A stretch of DNA of 64,000 nucleotides, from NCBI RefSeq assembly GCF_002250055.1, contig NZ_CP018866.1, positions 3,806,869-3,870,868 of the forward strand, in the 5' to 3' direction. Every line of letters starts with the position of its first letter. Within the stretch, counting starts at the first letter, position 1. Both the position numbers and the translations under genes were made by a program. Below the pieces are notes generated by a model. The model was not told the DNA's origin and ran no database searches. It was given only the letters and a program-made list of their open reading frames with translations. This stretch comes from Sutcliffiella cohnii (GTDB lineage Bacteria; Bacillota; Bacilli; Bacillales; Bacillaceae_I). This document shows positions 1-8,206 of this stretch, piece by piece.

Positions 1-17
1 CGGGCTGCAATATTCCA

Positions 18-2384
18 TTATCGCTTCTTTTTCTTTTTACGTTTTGCTTTTGGGGCATTTTCGTAATGTTTTTTCTCAGTTTTCTTCTTTTTATTCGGTG
101 ATTGGGTAGACCATCCTATTTCAAAGGTGTAGTCATCAACGTCTTTATCACGTTTTCGTTTTTGGCTACGTCCTTTCGGTGGTTTACCTGCATCACTTTT
201 TATAACGCGAGGTGCGTCTTTACTTAATGTTCGGCGAGTTCCTTTCATGCCAACTACTTCAAAATCAATGGAGCGTTCATCTTTATCGACATTAACGACG
301 CGAATCGTAATCTCATCACCGATTCGATATACTTTCCCTGTACGCTCCCCGATCATTGCATAATGACGTTCGTCGTACGAATAGTAATCGTCTGTTAAGT
401 AGCTTACGTGAACGAGCCCTTCAATTGTATTTGGCAGTTCCACGAACATACCGAAGTTTGTAACAGAGCTAATAATACCGTCGTATTCTTCGCCGATCTT
501 ATCTAACATATACTCCGCTTTCTTCAGCTCATCTGTTTCTCTTTCCGCATCTACTGCTCGACGTTCGCGGTTAGACGTATGCTCGGCAATTTCCGGTAAC
601 TTTTCTTTCCACTTCGCTTGCGTATCTTCGTCTATTTTTCCTTCAATTAAATAAGTGCGGATTAAACGATGCACGATTAAATCTGGATAACGACGAATTG
701 GTGAAGTGAAATGAGTGTAATACTCTGTTGATAGCCCAAAGTGGCCTAAGCTTTCTTCGTCATATTTCGCTTGCTTCATGGAACGAAGCATGACAGTTGA
801 AACAACCATTTCTTCTGGCTTTCCTTGAACCGCTTCGATAATTTCTTGAAGTGCTCGTGGATGTACAGAGTTACCTTTTCCTTTTACGACATATCCAAAA
901 TTCGTAATAAACTCGAAGAAACGTTGTAGCTTTTCTTCTTTCGGATCTTCATGGACACGGTAAATGAATGGGACGTTTAACCAATGGAAATGCTCAGCAA
1001 TCGTTTCGTTCGCTGCTAGCATGAACTCCTCAATTAAACGCTCCGCAACTGAACGCTCACGGAGCACGACATCAGTTGGGTTTCCTTCCTTATCGACTAG
1101 AACTTTCGCTTCTTTAAAGTCAAAATCGATTGCACCACGTGTCATCCGTTTAGTACGAAGAATTTCAGCTAGTCTTTCCATTTCTTCAAACATCGGCACT
1201 AAACTTTCGTAACGAGAACGTGTTTCTTCGTCTTTATCAACGAGAATTTTGTTCACATCTGTATACGTCATTCGTTCCGTTGTTTTTATCACACTTTGGA
1301 AAATTTCATGCTTAACTACTTCACCTGAAGGGTTTATTTCCATTTCACATGATAACGTTAAGCGATTTACTTTTGGATTTAAAGAACAAATACCATTGGA
1401 TAAGCGATGCGGTATCATCGGAATAACTCGGTCTACTAAATAAACACTTGTACCACGGTCTAACGCTTCTTTATCAATAGGGGAATCTTCTGTTACGTAA
1501 TAAGAAACATCGGCAATGTGTACACCTAATTTATAATTTCCGTTATCTAATTGCATTACCGTTACAGCATCATCTAAATCTTTCGCATCAGCACCGTCAA
1601 TCGTAACGATCACTTCGTCACGAAGATCGCGGCGGCCTTTCATATCTTCTTCGCTAATTTCGTCTGGTACAGCAATCGCTTGGTCCAGCGCTTCTTTCGG
1701 AAAATCACCAGGTAATCCGTGCTTATGAATAACGGAGAGAATATCAACACCAGGATCATTTTTATGCCCAAGTATTTCAACTACTTCTCCTTCCGCACTT
1801 AAACGTCCTTCTGGATACGTTGTAATTTTCACGACAACTTTATGACCTTCTACCGCTCCACCTGTTGCTTCCTTCGGTATAAAAATATCACTCGTTACCT
1901 TTTTATCATCAGGAATAACGAAACCGAAATTTTTGCTTTCTGTATATGTACCGACTATTTGCTTCACACTACGTTCTACAATCCGAATAACGGTTCCTTC
2001 TTGTCGAGAACCACCTTCTGCACGCTTGTTCACTCGTACGAGAACGATATCTCCGTGCATCGCATTATTTAGCTCTGTCGGTGGAATAAACACATCCTCT
2101 AAATCAGCTTCTTCCGGTACAACGAAAGCGAACCCTTTTGAATGGCCAACTACTTTACCACGAACAAGGTTCATTTTTTCTGGTAACCCGTAACGATTAC
2201 TTCTCGTACGAACAACTAACCCCTGTTCTTCCATTTGCACTAACGCTTTGACAAACGTTTTAAATTCCTCTGAATCTTCTATTCCGAATGCACTTTCTAA
2301 CTCACCCGTAGTTAACGGCTTATAGGCCTCTTCTTTCATATAGGAAAGAAGCCGCTCTATATGTTCTTGAATCATTTCTTCCAT
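18..2384 (-). CDS. rnr: Ribonuclease R
   Basis: RNase R is a processive 3'-5' exoribonuclease that degrades structured RNA and works with tmRNA-SmpB in quality control. The 788-residue protein has an N-terminal winged-helix region, cold-shock-type OB folds, an RNB catalytic domain (Asp-rich stretch [12 protein letters not shown] near residue 265), an S1 domain near residues 640-720 and a very basic Lys/Arg tail. Length is normal for Bacillus RNase R. The ATG at 2384 has GGAGGG eight bases upstream. est lies just upstream on the same strand, as in B. subtilis, where smpB follows; that gene would fall left of the window. Confidence 0.97.
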   Translation of the reverse strand: MEEMIQEHIERLLSYMKEEAYKPLTTGELESAFGIEDSEEFKTFVKALVQMEEQGLVVRTRSNRYGLPEKMNLVRGKVVGHSKGFAFVVPEEADLEDVFIPPTELNNAMHGDIVLVRVNKRAEGGSRQEGTVIRIVERSVKQIVGTYTESKNFGFVIPDDKKVTSDIFIPKEATGGAVEGHKVVVKITTYPEGRLSAEGEVVEILGHKNDPGVDILSVIHKHGLPGDFPKEALDQAIAVPDEISEEDMKGRRDLRDEVIVTIDGADAKDLDDAVTVMQLDNGNYKLGVHIADVSYYVTEDSPIDKEALDRGTSVYLVDRVIPMIPHRLSNGICSLNPKVNRLTLSCEMEINPSGEVVKHEIFQSVIKTTERMTYTDVNKILVDKDEETRSRYESLVPMFEEMERLAEILRTKRMTRGAIDFDFKEAKVLVDKEGNPTDVVLRERSVAERLIEEFMLAANETIAEHFHWLNVPFIYRVHEDPKEEKLQRFFEFITNFGYVVKGKGNSVHPRALQEIIEAVQGKPEEMVVSTVMLRSMKQAKYDEESLGHFGLSTEYYTHFTSPIRRYPDLIVHRLIRTYLIEGKIDEDTQAKWKEKLPEIAEHTSNRERRAVDAERETDELKKAEYMLDKIGEEYDGIISSVTNFGMFVELPNTIEGLVHVSYLTDDYYSYDERHYAMIGERTGKVYRIGDEITIRVVNVDKDERSIDFEVVGMKGTRRTLSKDAPRVIKSDAGKPPKGRSQKRKRDKDVDDYTFEIGWSTQSPNKKKKTEKKHYENAPKAKRKKKKKR

Positions 2385-2417
2385 TTCCCATCCCTCCTTT
2401 TAATTGTCTAATACACC

Positions 2418-3152
2418 TTACCAATCTAATGACTCTAAAAATTCATAAACATCTTCATGTAGTTGTTCACGCTCTTTATCTAGCGTAATGACATGACCTG
2501 ATTCTTCATACCATTTTATTTTCTTATTGTCTGCCTCCACTGCATTGTAAATAATGTTCGCACTGTCTGTATTAATCATTTTATCGTGGCGTGCTTGAAC
2601 TACAAATGTTGGCGAGTAAATCATATCGACATTGTCACGAACGTCAGCGATTAATGCTTGTAGCTCTTTTAACGTATTCATCGGAGCAAAAGCCTTCATT
2701 TCTTGTTCAATCTGTTCTGGTGTTTTTCCTTCTCTTCGCTTCCATTCACGAGCATACGCTAAAACACCTTCATACATTACTTCTTCACTTTTTATATACA
2801 TTGGTGCGCACATTGGGACAATACCCTTAATAGGTACAGTGTAACCTAATTTAAGAGAAAATACGCCTCCAAGAGACAAACCAACAGCTGCAATTTGCTC
2901 ATGACCCTTATCTTTTAAAAACTGATAAGCTTCCATTACATCTTGCCACCAATCTTCCGGGCCTGTATGAACAAGTTCTTCTGGCGGAACACCATGTCCT
3001 TTATATTGTGGTGCATGACATGTATAACCTCTTGTTTCTAAAAATCGGCCTAACATGCGAACATCGGCTGAATTTCCTGTAAATCCGTGTAATAGTAAAA
3101 CCGCTCGTTCCCCGCCTTCAAACGTGAACGGTTCTGGTAACTTCACTTTCAT
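2418..3152 (-). CDS. est: Carboxylesterase (YvaK/Est30 type)
   Basis: A cytosolic alpha/beta-hydrolase that cleaves short-chain carboxylic esters. The sequence shows the oxyanion motif LLLHGFTGN near the start, the nucleophile elbow GLSLGGV and a C-terminal catalytic His in [10 protein letters not shown]. The 244-residue length matches Bacillus Est30/YvaK. A longer frame begins with a GTG at 3167, but GAGGG sits eight bases before the ATG at 3152, so I use that start. It directly precedes rnr, the order seen in B. subtilis. Confidence 0.95.
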   Translation of the reverse strand: MKVKLPEPFTFEGGERAVLLLHGFTGNSADVRMLGRFLETRGYTCHAPQYKGHGVPPEELVHTGPEDWWQDVMEAYQFLKDKGHEQIAAVGLSLGGVFSLKLGYTVPIKGIVPMCAPMYIKSEEVMYEGVLAYAREWKRREGKTPEQIEQEMKAFAPMNTLKELQALIADVRDNVDMIYSPTFVVQARHDKMINTDSANIIYNAVEADNKKIKWYEESGHVITLDKEREQLHEDVYEFLESLDW

Positions 3153-3365
3153 TGGGACATCCCTCACTCTTTATTATTATGTATAGTATGCTCAACCATT
3201 TATAAGTAAAAATTTATCCTATCCAAAAAGAATATATTACCATAAAACGTTTTGTTACGCATGAAATATGGTGCTAAACGAATTACTAGTAAAAAAGTAA
3301 CAGCTTCGCAATCCTATTTATTTTTATGTGGGTAACAATTTGCCTAACTTTAAGTTTCAGACTAT

Positions 3366-3521
3366 TTCGACAAAAGTGGATAAAATTATTTTTCTCCTTT
3401 TTAGTAAAAAATTAACATTTAATTCCTCTAATCGTTATCATATCAAGCTTTAGAGAGATTTATCACTTTTTTACTACTTCGACATGTATCTTCAACATCT
3501 TTAATATGGTTGTTTTATAAT
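3366..3521 (+). promoter_or_regulatory. Putative Spo0A-controlled sinI promoter
   Basis: TTCGACAAA at 3366-3374 is an exact reverse complement of the Spo0A box TTTGTCGAA. A second core, TTCGACA, lies at 3478-3484. A TATAAT -10 is at 3516-3521 with no good -35, typical of activator-dependent promoters. The 3478 box would sit about 45-50 bases upstream of the predicted start site. In B. subtilis sinI is switched on by Spo0A~P, so the arrangement fits. The remainder of 3153-3365 shows no gene. Confidence 0.55.
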
Positions 3522-3559
3522 AACTTTGGACATATAGAAAAAGTAGTGCGACTATTGAT

Positions 3560-3674
3560 TCAGTCAAAGGCAAACTTATTGAAAAATAAGGACGCAAAGT
3601 CAACAGGTCTACGGGAGATAAACAAAGAAAGAGAAAAAAATCTGCTATGATGGCTGGACTGCCTGGGATACTGA
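3560..3674 (+). ncRNA. Cyclic-di-GMP-I (GEMM) riboswitch
   Basis: The leader holds the conserved GEMM-I core: AAGGCAAAC at 3567-3575, a CTTATT/AATAAG hairpin closed by a GAAA tetraloop (3575-3590), GGACGCAAAGTC (3590-3601), then AGGTCTAC and a second variable arm ending in a GGC/GCC hairpin near 3651-3663. A short closing helix can form between 3560-3564 and 3670-3674. It ends about 25 bases before the sinI start codon, with the Shine-Dalgarno directly after. No terminator is obvious, so control is probably at translation. The conserved core is clear; P1 limits and the mechanism are inferred. Confidence 0.85.
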
Positions 3675-3697
3675 TTGTATTTTAGGAGGGAAAAAGT

Positions 3698-3835
3698 ATG
3701 GGGAATGGGGTACTAGAAATGACTGAGAATCTAGATAAAGAGTGGATTGAACTAATATCATCTGCGTTAGAATTCGGCATTAGCGTGGAAGAAATTAGAG
3801 AGTTTTTACATAACTATCCGAACACCTCTCTTTAG
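3698..3835 (+). CDS. sinI: SinI anti-repressor
   Basis: A 45-residue protein resembling B. subtilis SinI: the segment LDKEWIELI, followed by ALEFGISVEEIREFL, matches the helix-turn-helix-like hook that heterodimerises with SinR and removes it from DNA. The start codon has TTTAGGAGGG eight bases upstream. It precedes sinR in the same direction, as in B. subtilis, and its leader carries a c-di-GMP-I aptamer and Spo0A boxes. Confidence 0.9.
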   Translation: MGNGVLEMTENLDKEWIELISSALEFGISVEEIREFLHNYPNTSL

Positions 3836-3854
3836 TTCGTATAGTTTTATTTTT

Positions 3855-3894
3855 GTTTGAAATATCAAACAACACCTTCGATATATGATATAAT
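3855..3894 (+). promoter_or_regulatory. sinR promoter with overlapping inverted repeat
   Basis: An extended -10 element, TGATATAAT, is at 3886-3894, about 35 bases before the sinR start. No good -35 is seen. An inverted repeat GTTTGA-AATA-TCAAAC occupies 3855-3870 and could be an operator. This promoter would give sinR constitutive expression independent of sinI, as known in B. subtilis. Confidence 0.6.
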
Positions 3895-3930
3895 AGAAAA
3901 AGTTAGAGATAGAGAAAGAAGGTGACTACT

Positions 3931-4251
3931 GTGATCGGCGAGCGCATCAAAAAAATTCGTGAAGAAAAGAAATTATCCATGTCAGAACTAGCAGAGCGTG
4001 CAGGGGTTGCTAAATCTTATTTAAGTTCCATCGAACGTAACTTACAATCGAACCCATCTGTACAGTTTTTAGAAAAGGTTTCAGCAGTTTTAGGCGTATC
4101 CGTCAACAGCCTTCTACATGAAGAAGTAGACGAAGGAGCCATCGATTCAGAGTGGGCTAACCTAGTAAAAGAAGCTATGAATTCAGGTGTATCAAAAGAT
4201 GAATTCAAAGAATGGCTAGAATTTAATAAATGGAAAGCAAGCCAAAAATAA
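3931..4251 (+). CDS. sinR: SinR master biofilm repressor
   Basis: A DNA-binding repressor of matrix genes. The 106-residue product begins MIGERIKKIREEKK, with an XRE-type HTH containing AGVAKSYLSSIERNLQ (about residues 22-37), nearly identical to B. subtilis SinR, and a C-terminal tetramerisation/SinI-binding hook, IDSEWANLVKEAMNSGVS. GTG at 3931 is chosen because AAGGTG lies six bases upstream; another GTG at 3922 overlaps that site. It follows sinI and is separated from it by its own promoter. Confidence 0.95.
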   Translation: MIGERIKKIREEKKLSMSELAERAGVAKSYLSSIERNLQSNPSVQFLEKVSAVLGVSVNSLLHEEVDEGAIDSEWANLVKEAMNSGVSKDEFKEWLEFNKWKASQK

Positions 4252-4284
4252 AAGCGTCGATAGCAAAATGCATCGGCGCTTTAT
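4251..4284. terminator. Bidirectional terminator after sinR
   Basis: Arms AAAGCGTCGAT and ATCGGCGCTTT flank a loop of about ten bases, with A- and T-runs on the two sides. It lies between the convergent sinR and the small CxxC gene. Confidence 0.75.
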
Positions 4285-4484
4285 TATATGACTCGGTCGA
4301 TTTTATAGCTCTTTACATAAAGAGTAAGCTGTTTCTTTCTTTCGTATTTAGTTGGTTGATGACATAATGCTACGTATTCCTTTTGAGAAGTTAAGTCTGT
4401 TGAACAAGTTGGACAGATCCATCGGGAGAATTCTGAGCTGGAGTAGGATGGTTTCGTGCAGGTTGGGCAGGTTTTGGTGTACAC
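4284..4484 (-). CDS. Small double-CxxC zinc-ribbon-like protein
   Basis: A 66-residue product with two CPTC motifs (residues 6-9 and 24-27), the pattern of a small zinc ribbon, followed by a basic tail. The GTG start at 4484 has AAAGGAG about ten bases upstream. I do not recognise a named family. It lies between convergent sinR and the matrix operon and may be the operon's last gene or independent. Function is unknown. Confidence 0.5.
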   Translation of the reverse strand: MYTKTCPTCTKPSYSSSEFSRWICPTCSTDLTSQKEYVALCHQPTKYERKKQLTLYVKSYKIDRVI

Positions 4485-4522
4485 CTTAATTTCTCTCCTT
4501 TAAAAGAAATAACTTTAAAAAT

Positions 4523-5137
4523 TTATTTATATTGCATTTTTCGTTTTTTTCTATTACTTATTATTAATATAAATGTACCTATAGTTAAAATAATGACACC
4601 AATTAAAATAATATCTAAAATGTTTGTAGCTGTTTTAGGTAACTTTACACCATCCACAGGGCTAACTCCTCCAAGTGTACCTTCTGCATAAAACTTAAAT
4701 TCTACTATAGATGCTAAACCTTGATACTCATTTCCCTTTTCATATGGAAACTCCACTTTAAATAACAATTCATCCTTTCCACCTGATACAATTTCTCTTG
4801 GATTTAACGCTTTAAAATCTTCAAGACTACCATTAAAAATCTGTCCACTTTTATCTGAAATAGATAAAATAAGAGCATTATAAAATTTTTCAGAACCTGA
4901 AACTAAACTTGCGGACGAAAGATATTTAAAATCTTTCGTACCGCTATTTGTTACTACTAAACTTCTTTCTGCCCAATCTCCTGGTTTCATGTTATCTAAT
5001 TCAAAAAGTATTTTTTCGGGTGAAGTCCTTATATCTATTTCATTTTCATTAGAGTCAGCAAGAACAGAAGAAGTAGCCGATTGTATTATTAGTATTAGTA
5101 AAGCACTATACATGATAAGTTTTACTATAGCATTCAT
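4523..5137 (-). CDS. TasA/camelysin-like protein with LPKTA cell-wall sorting signal
   Basis: A 204-residue secreted protein. The N-terminus is a signal peptide (hydrophobic residues 6-20, cleavage near VLADS). The middle resembles the camelysin/TasA fold: a KPGDWAERSL turn and an NSGTKDFKY stretch like the TasA pattern. The C-terminus has LPKTA at residues 166-170, then a hydrophobic helix and the basic tail NRKKRKMQYK, the three-part sortase signal with Ala in place of the usual Gly. It closes the tasA-tapA-sipW operon. I infer covalent attachment to peptidoglycan, perhaps as a fibre anchor; no sortase gene is in the window. Confidence 0.75.
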   Translation of the reverse strand: MNAIVKLIMYSALLILIIQSATSSVLADSNENEIDIRTSPEKILFELDNMKPGDWAERSLVVTNSGTKDFKYLSSASLVSGSEKFYNALILSISDKSGQIFNGSLEDFKALNPREIVSGGKDELLFKVEFPYEKGNEYQGLASIVEFKFYAEGTLGGVSPVDGVKLPKTATNILDIILIGVIILTIGTFILIISNRKKRKMQYK

Positions 5138-5166
5138 ACCGTTTCTCCCTTCCCTTAAGGGCTTAA

Positions 5167-5781
5167 CTAAACTTTTGGCGGTGTATCCTCAATTGGAACA
5201 GTTAGTTGTTTACTATTTTTCTCGATCTCATTTATTGCACTCTTAATTGTTAAACCAGCATAAAGTACGAGTAATATACCTGGAAGGACCATTAAAAGTA
5301 AGCTTCCATTTTTAGAATTCGCAAAGTTGATAAAATAACCAGCATATGGGATAGTGAAGCCGGTATACTGTGCAACTACATTTTCAGACAAAACAGGCGC
5401 GGAATCTTCTGCATTATTACTATCGCCTTTAGTTCGATACATTACATGTTCTCCACTAGTAACAACTTCTGTAATTCTATGAGTAATTAATTTCTCTGTA
5501 TCTGCTTTAAATGTAATAATATCCCCTTTTTCAAAGCCTTTCATATCTACATCAGGCTTTACCGCAATAACGGATCCTGTTTTTATTTCTGGCTCCATTG
5601 AACCAGATAAAACAGTTTTTAATTGATAGCCTAAAACTTGTGGTTCTCCTCCAGCAGCTTTGGAGGATATTACGAGAACAGCCATTAAAATTAAAGTTGC
5701 AAATAAAGTAAATGTCACTAAACTACTAAACCATTTTTTTATATTTTTTAGACTAAATAGGCTTTTAAGCTTATCCTTCAC
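5167..5781 (-). CDS. sipW: SipW, ER-type signal peptidase I
   Basis: A membrane signal peptidase that matures TasA and TapA. The sequence has an N-terminal transmembrane segment (TLFATLILMAVLVI), the nucleophile in SGSMEP, GSVIAV and GDIITF boxes, and THRI, where His replaces the general-base Lys of ordinary bacterial SPases. A second membrane helix lies near the C-terminus. A GTG at 5781 is preferred because AAGGAG lies nine bases upstream; ATGs at 5814, 5799 and 5790 are alternatives. The start overlaps the end of tapA, suggesting translational coupling. Confidence 0.9.
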   Translation of the reverse strand: MKDKLKSLFSLKNIKKWFSSLVTFTLFATLILMAVLVISSKAAGGEPQVLGYQLKTVLSGSMEPEIKTGSVIAVKPDVDMKGFEKGDIITFKADTEKLITHRITEVVTSGEHVMYRTKGDSNNAEDSAPVLSENVVAQYTGFTIPYAGYFINFANSKNGSLLLMVLPGILLVLYAGLTIKSAINEIEKNSKQLTVPIEDTPPKV

Positions 5782-6610
5782 TTGATTCATCTCCTTCATG
5801 TTCCTTTTCTTCATCTATACTCTGATTCTTAGGTTGATCTGAAGATATCTCTTCTTCAGTTTTTTCATCGTCACTTTCTTCTGGAGGTATTTCTTCACTT
5901 TTTTCTTCTTTTTCTGGCTCTGGTTCTAATTCTTCATCCATTTTTTCTTCTTTATTTTCTTCCTCTTCATTTTTTATGTCTTCATTCGGTTGTTCTTCTA
6001 CTATTTCTTCCTTTTCCTCTAATGACTTATCTATTTCATTCTCTTCTTCTTCAGCTGCTCCCTTAATATCTTTCTGTTTTTTACACTGGACTTTCACTTT
6101 TTCACTCCACACTTCTTTTCTATTAATATAGTCCTTTTCAAATCCAGGTCTTTGTAGAGCTTTGAAAACGTACCATCCTTCACTTTCAGCTTGATAAGTT
6201 AAGAGGACAGTCCCCCCTTTAGGGATCGGTTCAATCCAACCTGAAAAAATTCTATCACCATGTTTTAGTGGATTCCCATTTTCATATAATTCAGTGTAAT
6301 AAATCTCATACTCTGTCGCTTTAGACATATCTAATCCATCATTTTTAACTACCACACCGATTTCTTCAGGAGGACAACTATGTACAACTTGAGTACCTCT
6401 ATTAGGAAAAATAAGATCACTTCCGTCGTACCAATCTGAAGCAGTAGTGATCCTAGTGTTTGTTTGTGAAGTGTCACTGTAATAGGCTAGTGTTCCATTT
6501 GTTAAATATGATAGTGAAATAATTGATACATAATAAATAGCAGCTAATTGTAAAATGATTAGAAACCCTTTGTTCTTTTTACCAAACTTCCTTAATCTAG
6601 AGCTCCTCAT
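5771..6610 (-). CDS. tapA: TapA-like amyloid assembly/anchoring protein with long acidic tail
   Basis: TapA helps assemble TasA fibres and links them to the cell. The 279-residue product starts MRSSRLRKFGKK, has a hydrophobic signal (GFLIILQLAAIYYVSIISLS) and then NGTLAYYSDTSQ, the motif typical of SipW-processed precursors. Residues to about 165 match the TapA fold, with paired cysteines (HSCPPE and VQCKKQ). The last 110 or so residues are almost entirely Glu, Asp, Lys, Ser and Pro. ATG at 6610 is chosen; AAAGGAGG is upstream at a long spacing of 13 bases. The ATG at 6652 has no ribosome binding site. Confidence 0.85.
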   Translation of the reverse strand: MRSSRLRKFGKKNKGFLIILQLAAIYYVSIISLSYLTNGTLAYYSDTSQTNTRITTASDWYDGSDLIFPNRGTQVVHSCPPEEIGVVVKNDGLDMSKATEYEIYYTELYENGNPLKHGDRIFSGWIEPIPKGGTVLLTYQAESEGWYVFKALQRPGFEKDYINRKEVWSEKVKVQCKKQKDIKGAAEEEENEIDKSLEEKEEIVEEQPNEDIKNEEEENKEEKMDEELEPEPEKEEKSEEIPPEESDDEKTEEEISSDQPKNQSIDEEKEHEGDESSEG

Positions 6611-6740
6611 TTCAATGTTAGAACCTCCTTTAATGCTTTTACTTTCTATCATGAATATACAATTAGATTTATATATTTATGATAAAAAATAAATGGTGAA
6701 AGGTGAGCTAACCCCACCCTTCCCCAATCTATCTAGTTTC
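6611..6740 (-). other. tasA-tapA intergenic region with hairpin
   Basis: A GGTG...CACC hairpin with a GGGTTAGCT loop lies at 6699-6715 on the transcript. It lacks a U-run, so it may be an RNA-stability or processing element that separates tasA level from the downstream genes rather than a terminator. Confidence 0.35.
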
Positions 6741-7382
6741 TTATTTTATAGTTCCAGCTGTTTGGTGAGCTTCGAAGTTCCAGAAGAGAGTCAACTCAGC
6801 ATCTTGGAATGTATTTTGATCTTCAGTATTATCTACAAATTCAAACACAACAATTAAGTCATCTGAATCCCCAGCTGCAAGGCCGCCCCTTTCTCCATTT
6901 ACTTCACCTAGCCACGGTAAATTTACGTATAGATCATTTGCTACTGCATCAGGAAGACCATCTGCAGCTTTTAGTTCTGCTAAAGTAGTAGTAGTTATAA
7001 CATTGTTTGGCCCTACAACGATATTACCTAGACCATTCTTATCTACGTTTGTCATGAAATGTACGAGAATATGCTCACCTAAGTCTCCTCCTGTATACTT
7101 GTCGCCATATTCAACAGTGTAATCTGTATGAATATCAACTCTAGAGATATCTAAAGTACCGTCATTTGAAAGTTCAAAAGCTCTTGGCATAATATCTCCT
7201 GGTTTAATGTTTTCAGCACGAATTACATACTCTGGATTAATGGATAAATCTAATGTACCCGATGCAAATGTGTTAGTTGTTGCTACTGTGTCACTAAAGT
7301 ACGCATATGTACCTCCACCAATTAGTGCTAAACCTAGTGCTGCTGAAGCTACCCCTAAACCTAATTTCTTTTTTAAACTCAT
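6741..7382 (-). CDS. TasA/CalY-family matrix fibre protein
   Basis: Major amyloid-like biofilm fibre subunit family (TasA of B. subtilis, CalY/camelysin of the B. cereus group). The 213-residue product has a SipW-type signal (LGVASAALGLALIGGGTYAYFSD), then the conserved TFASGTLDLSIN strand, NIKPGD turn, DISRVDIHTDY and a C-terminal FQDAELTLFWNFEAHQT strand. It is first in a leftward operon with tapA and sipW. AGGAGG precedes the ATG. The upstream region has a TTTTCA-17-TATACT promoter and clustered SinR-like heptamers. Whether it is closer to TasA or CalY needs a phylogeny. Confidence 0.9.
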   Translation of the reverse strand: MSLKKKLGLGVASAALGLALIGGGTYAYFSDTVATTNTFASGTLDLSINPEYVIRAENIKPGDIMPRAFELSNDGTLDISRVDIHTDYTVEYGDKYTGGDLGEHILVHFMTNVDKNGLGNIVVGPNNVITTTTLAELKAADGLPDAVANDLYVNLPWLGEVNGERGGLAAGDSDDLIVVFEFVDNTEDQNTFQDAELTLFWNFEAHQTAGTIK

Positions 7383-7419
7383 TCTTTTTCCTCCTATACC
7401 CCTAAGGTAAAATTTTTAA

Positions 7420-7602
7420 GTTCGTTGTTCTCTTTAACGAACCTTACAATACGAAGTATAAAACACTTTGTTCGTTATGAAAAACGCCAAATTAGTTCGT
7501 TTTTTCGCAATTGAGAACATTTTTAGGACTTTTTCATTAGTTTTCTCTCATTTACTTAGTTTTTTGTTTTTTATAATGAATTAACTGTACGATATAATGA
7601 AC
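7420..7602. promoter_or_regulatory. tasA / second sinR divergent promoter with SinR-like operators
   Basis: GTTCGTT or its complement occurs at 7420-7426, 7436-7442, 7470-7476 and 7495-7501. GTTCTCT, a match to the B. subtilis SinR consensus GTTCTYT, is at 7427-7433; TGAGAAC is at 7512-7518 and GAAC at 7599-7602. The first block forms an inverted repeat, GTTC-N8-GAAC (7427-7442). The tasA promoter reads -35 TTTTCA (7483-7478), 17 bases, -10 TATACT (7460-7455), so the heptamers cover both the spacer and the start site. A TATAAT at 7593-7598 probably serves the rightward sinR paralogue. Confidence 0.65.
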
Positions 7603-7630
7603 AAAAAGATATATAGTTAGGACGATGTGT

Positions 7631-7984
7631 ATGATTGGTGACGAGATAAAGAAACTTCGTAATAATAATGGACTTAGTTTAAGTGAATTAGCGGAAAAAT
7701 CAGGTGTTTCAAAGTCTTACTTGAGTCAATTAGAACGAAATTTGCAAGTAAACCCTTCTCTTCAATTGTTAAGTAAAATTGCGACATCATTAGATACCGA
7801 TATAGAAGAATTACTTAATAAAAAGAAAAAGGTAAGTGGGCCAAAAATTACGCTAGATGCTGAATGGCGACGGCTTTTATACAAAGCGATTTCTGAGGGG
7901 ATGACAAAAGAAGATTTTGTACAGTTTCGTGATTACCTTCATTTTAAGAAATGGCAAGAAACGAAAAGAATTAAGGGGGAATAA
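7631..7984 (+). CDS. Second SinR-family repressor
   Basis: A 117-residue XRE regulator: MIGDEIKKLRNNNG, a recognition helix within GVSKSYLSQLERNLQ, and a C-terminal hook DAEWRRLLYKAISEGMTKEDF that resembles the SinR multimerisation/SinI-binding helices. ATG 7631 is preferred (TTAGGA eight bases upstream) over ATG 7625. It is transcribed divergently from tasA and followed two bases later by a sinI-like gene, the same sinR-then-sinI order next to calY as in the B. cereus group. It could be a SinR paralogue or SlrR-like. Target specificity is unknown. Confidence 0.85.
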   Translation: MIGDEIKKLRNNNGLSLSELAEKSGVSKSYLSQLERNLQVNPSLQLLSKIATSLDTDIEELLNKKKKVSGPKITLDAEWRRLLYKAISEGMTKEDFVQFRDYLHFKKWQETKRIKGE

Positions 7985-7986
7985 CT

Positions 7987-8109
7987 GTGGACCTAGAATA
8001 TGAATTAGATTGTGACTGGATTCAAATGATTCTTGAAGCCAAAGAAATGGGGATGACGATGGAAGAAATAAGTGAGGCATTTAAGGAGCTTAGTAAGAAT
8101 GTTGAATAG
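7987..8109 (+). CDS. Second SinI-like anti-repressor
   Basis: A 40-residue protein beginning with GTG. The segment LDCDWIQMILEAKEMGMTMEE, then ISEAF, matches the SinI dimerisation hook. AAGGGGGA precedes the start and only two bases separate it from the sinR paralogue, so the two are co-translated. This 1:1 co-expression contrasts with the Spo0A/riboswitch-controlled sinI at 3698. Confidence 0.8.
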   Translation: MDLEYELDCDWIQMILEAKEMGMTMEEISEAFKELSKNVE

Positions 8110-8116
8110 GAAAATT

Positions 8117-8148
8117 AGGGGGCCAAAGCGGTCTCTCTTTTTTTTACA
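8117..8148 (+). terminator. Terminator after the second sinR-sinI
   Basis: An AGGGGGCC/GGTCTCTCT imperfect stem is followed by a run of T residues. Confidence 0.65.
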
Positions 8149-8206
8149 TTTTCTTTCCAACTATAATCTAGTAAAATGGAGATATTACAAATATTGAGGT
8201 ATTAAC

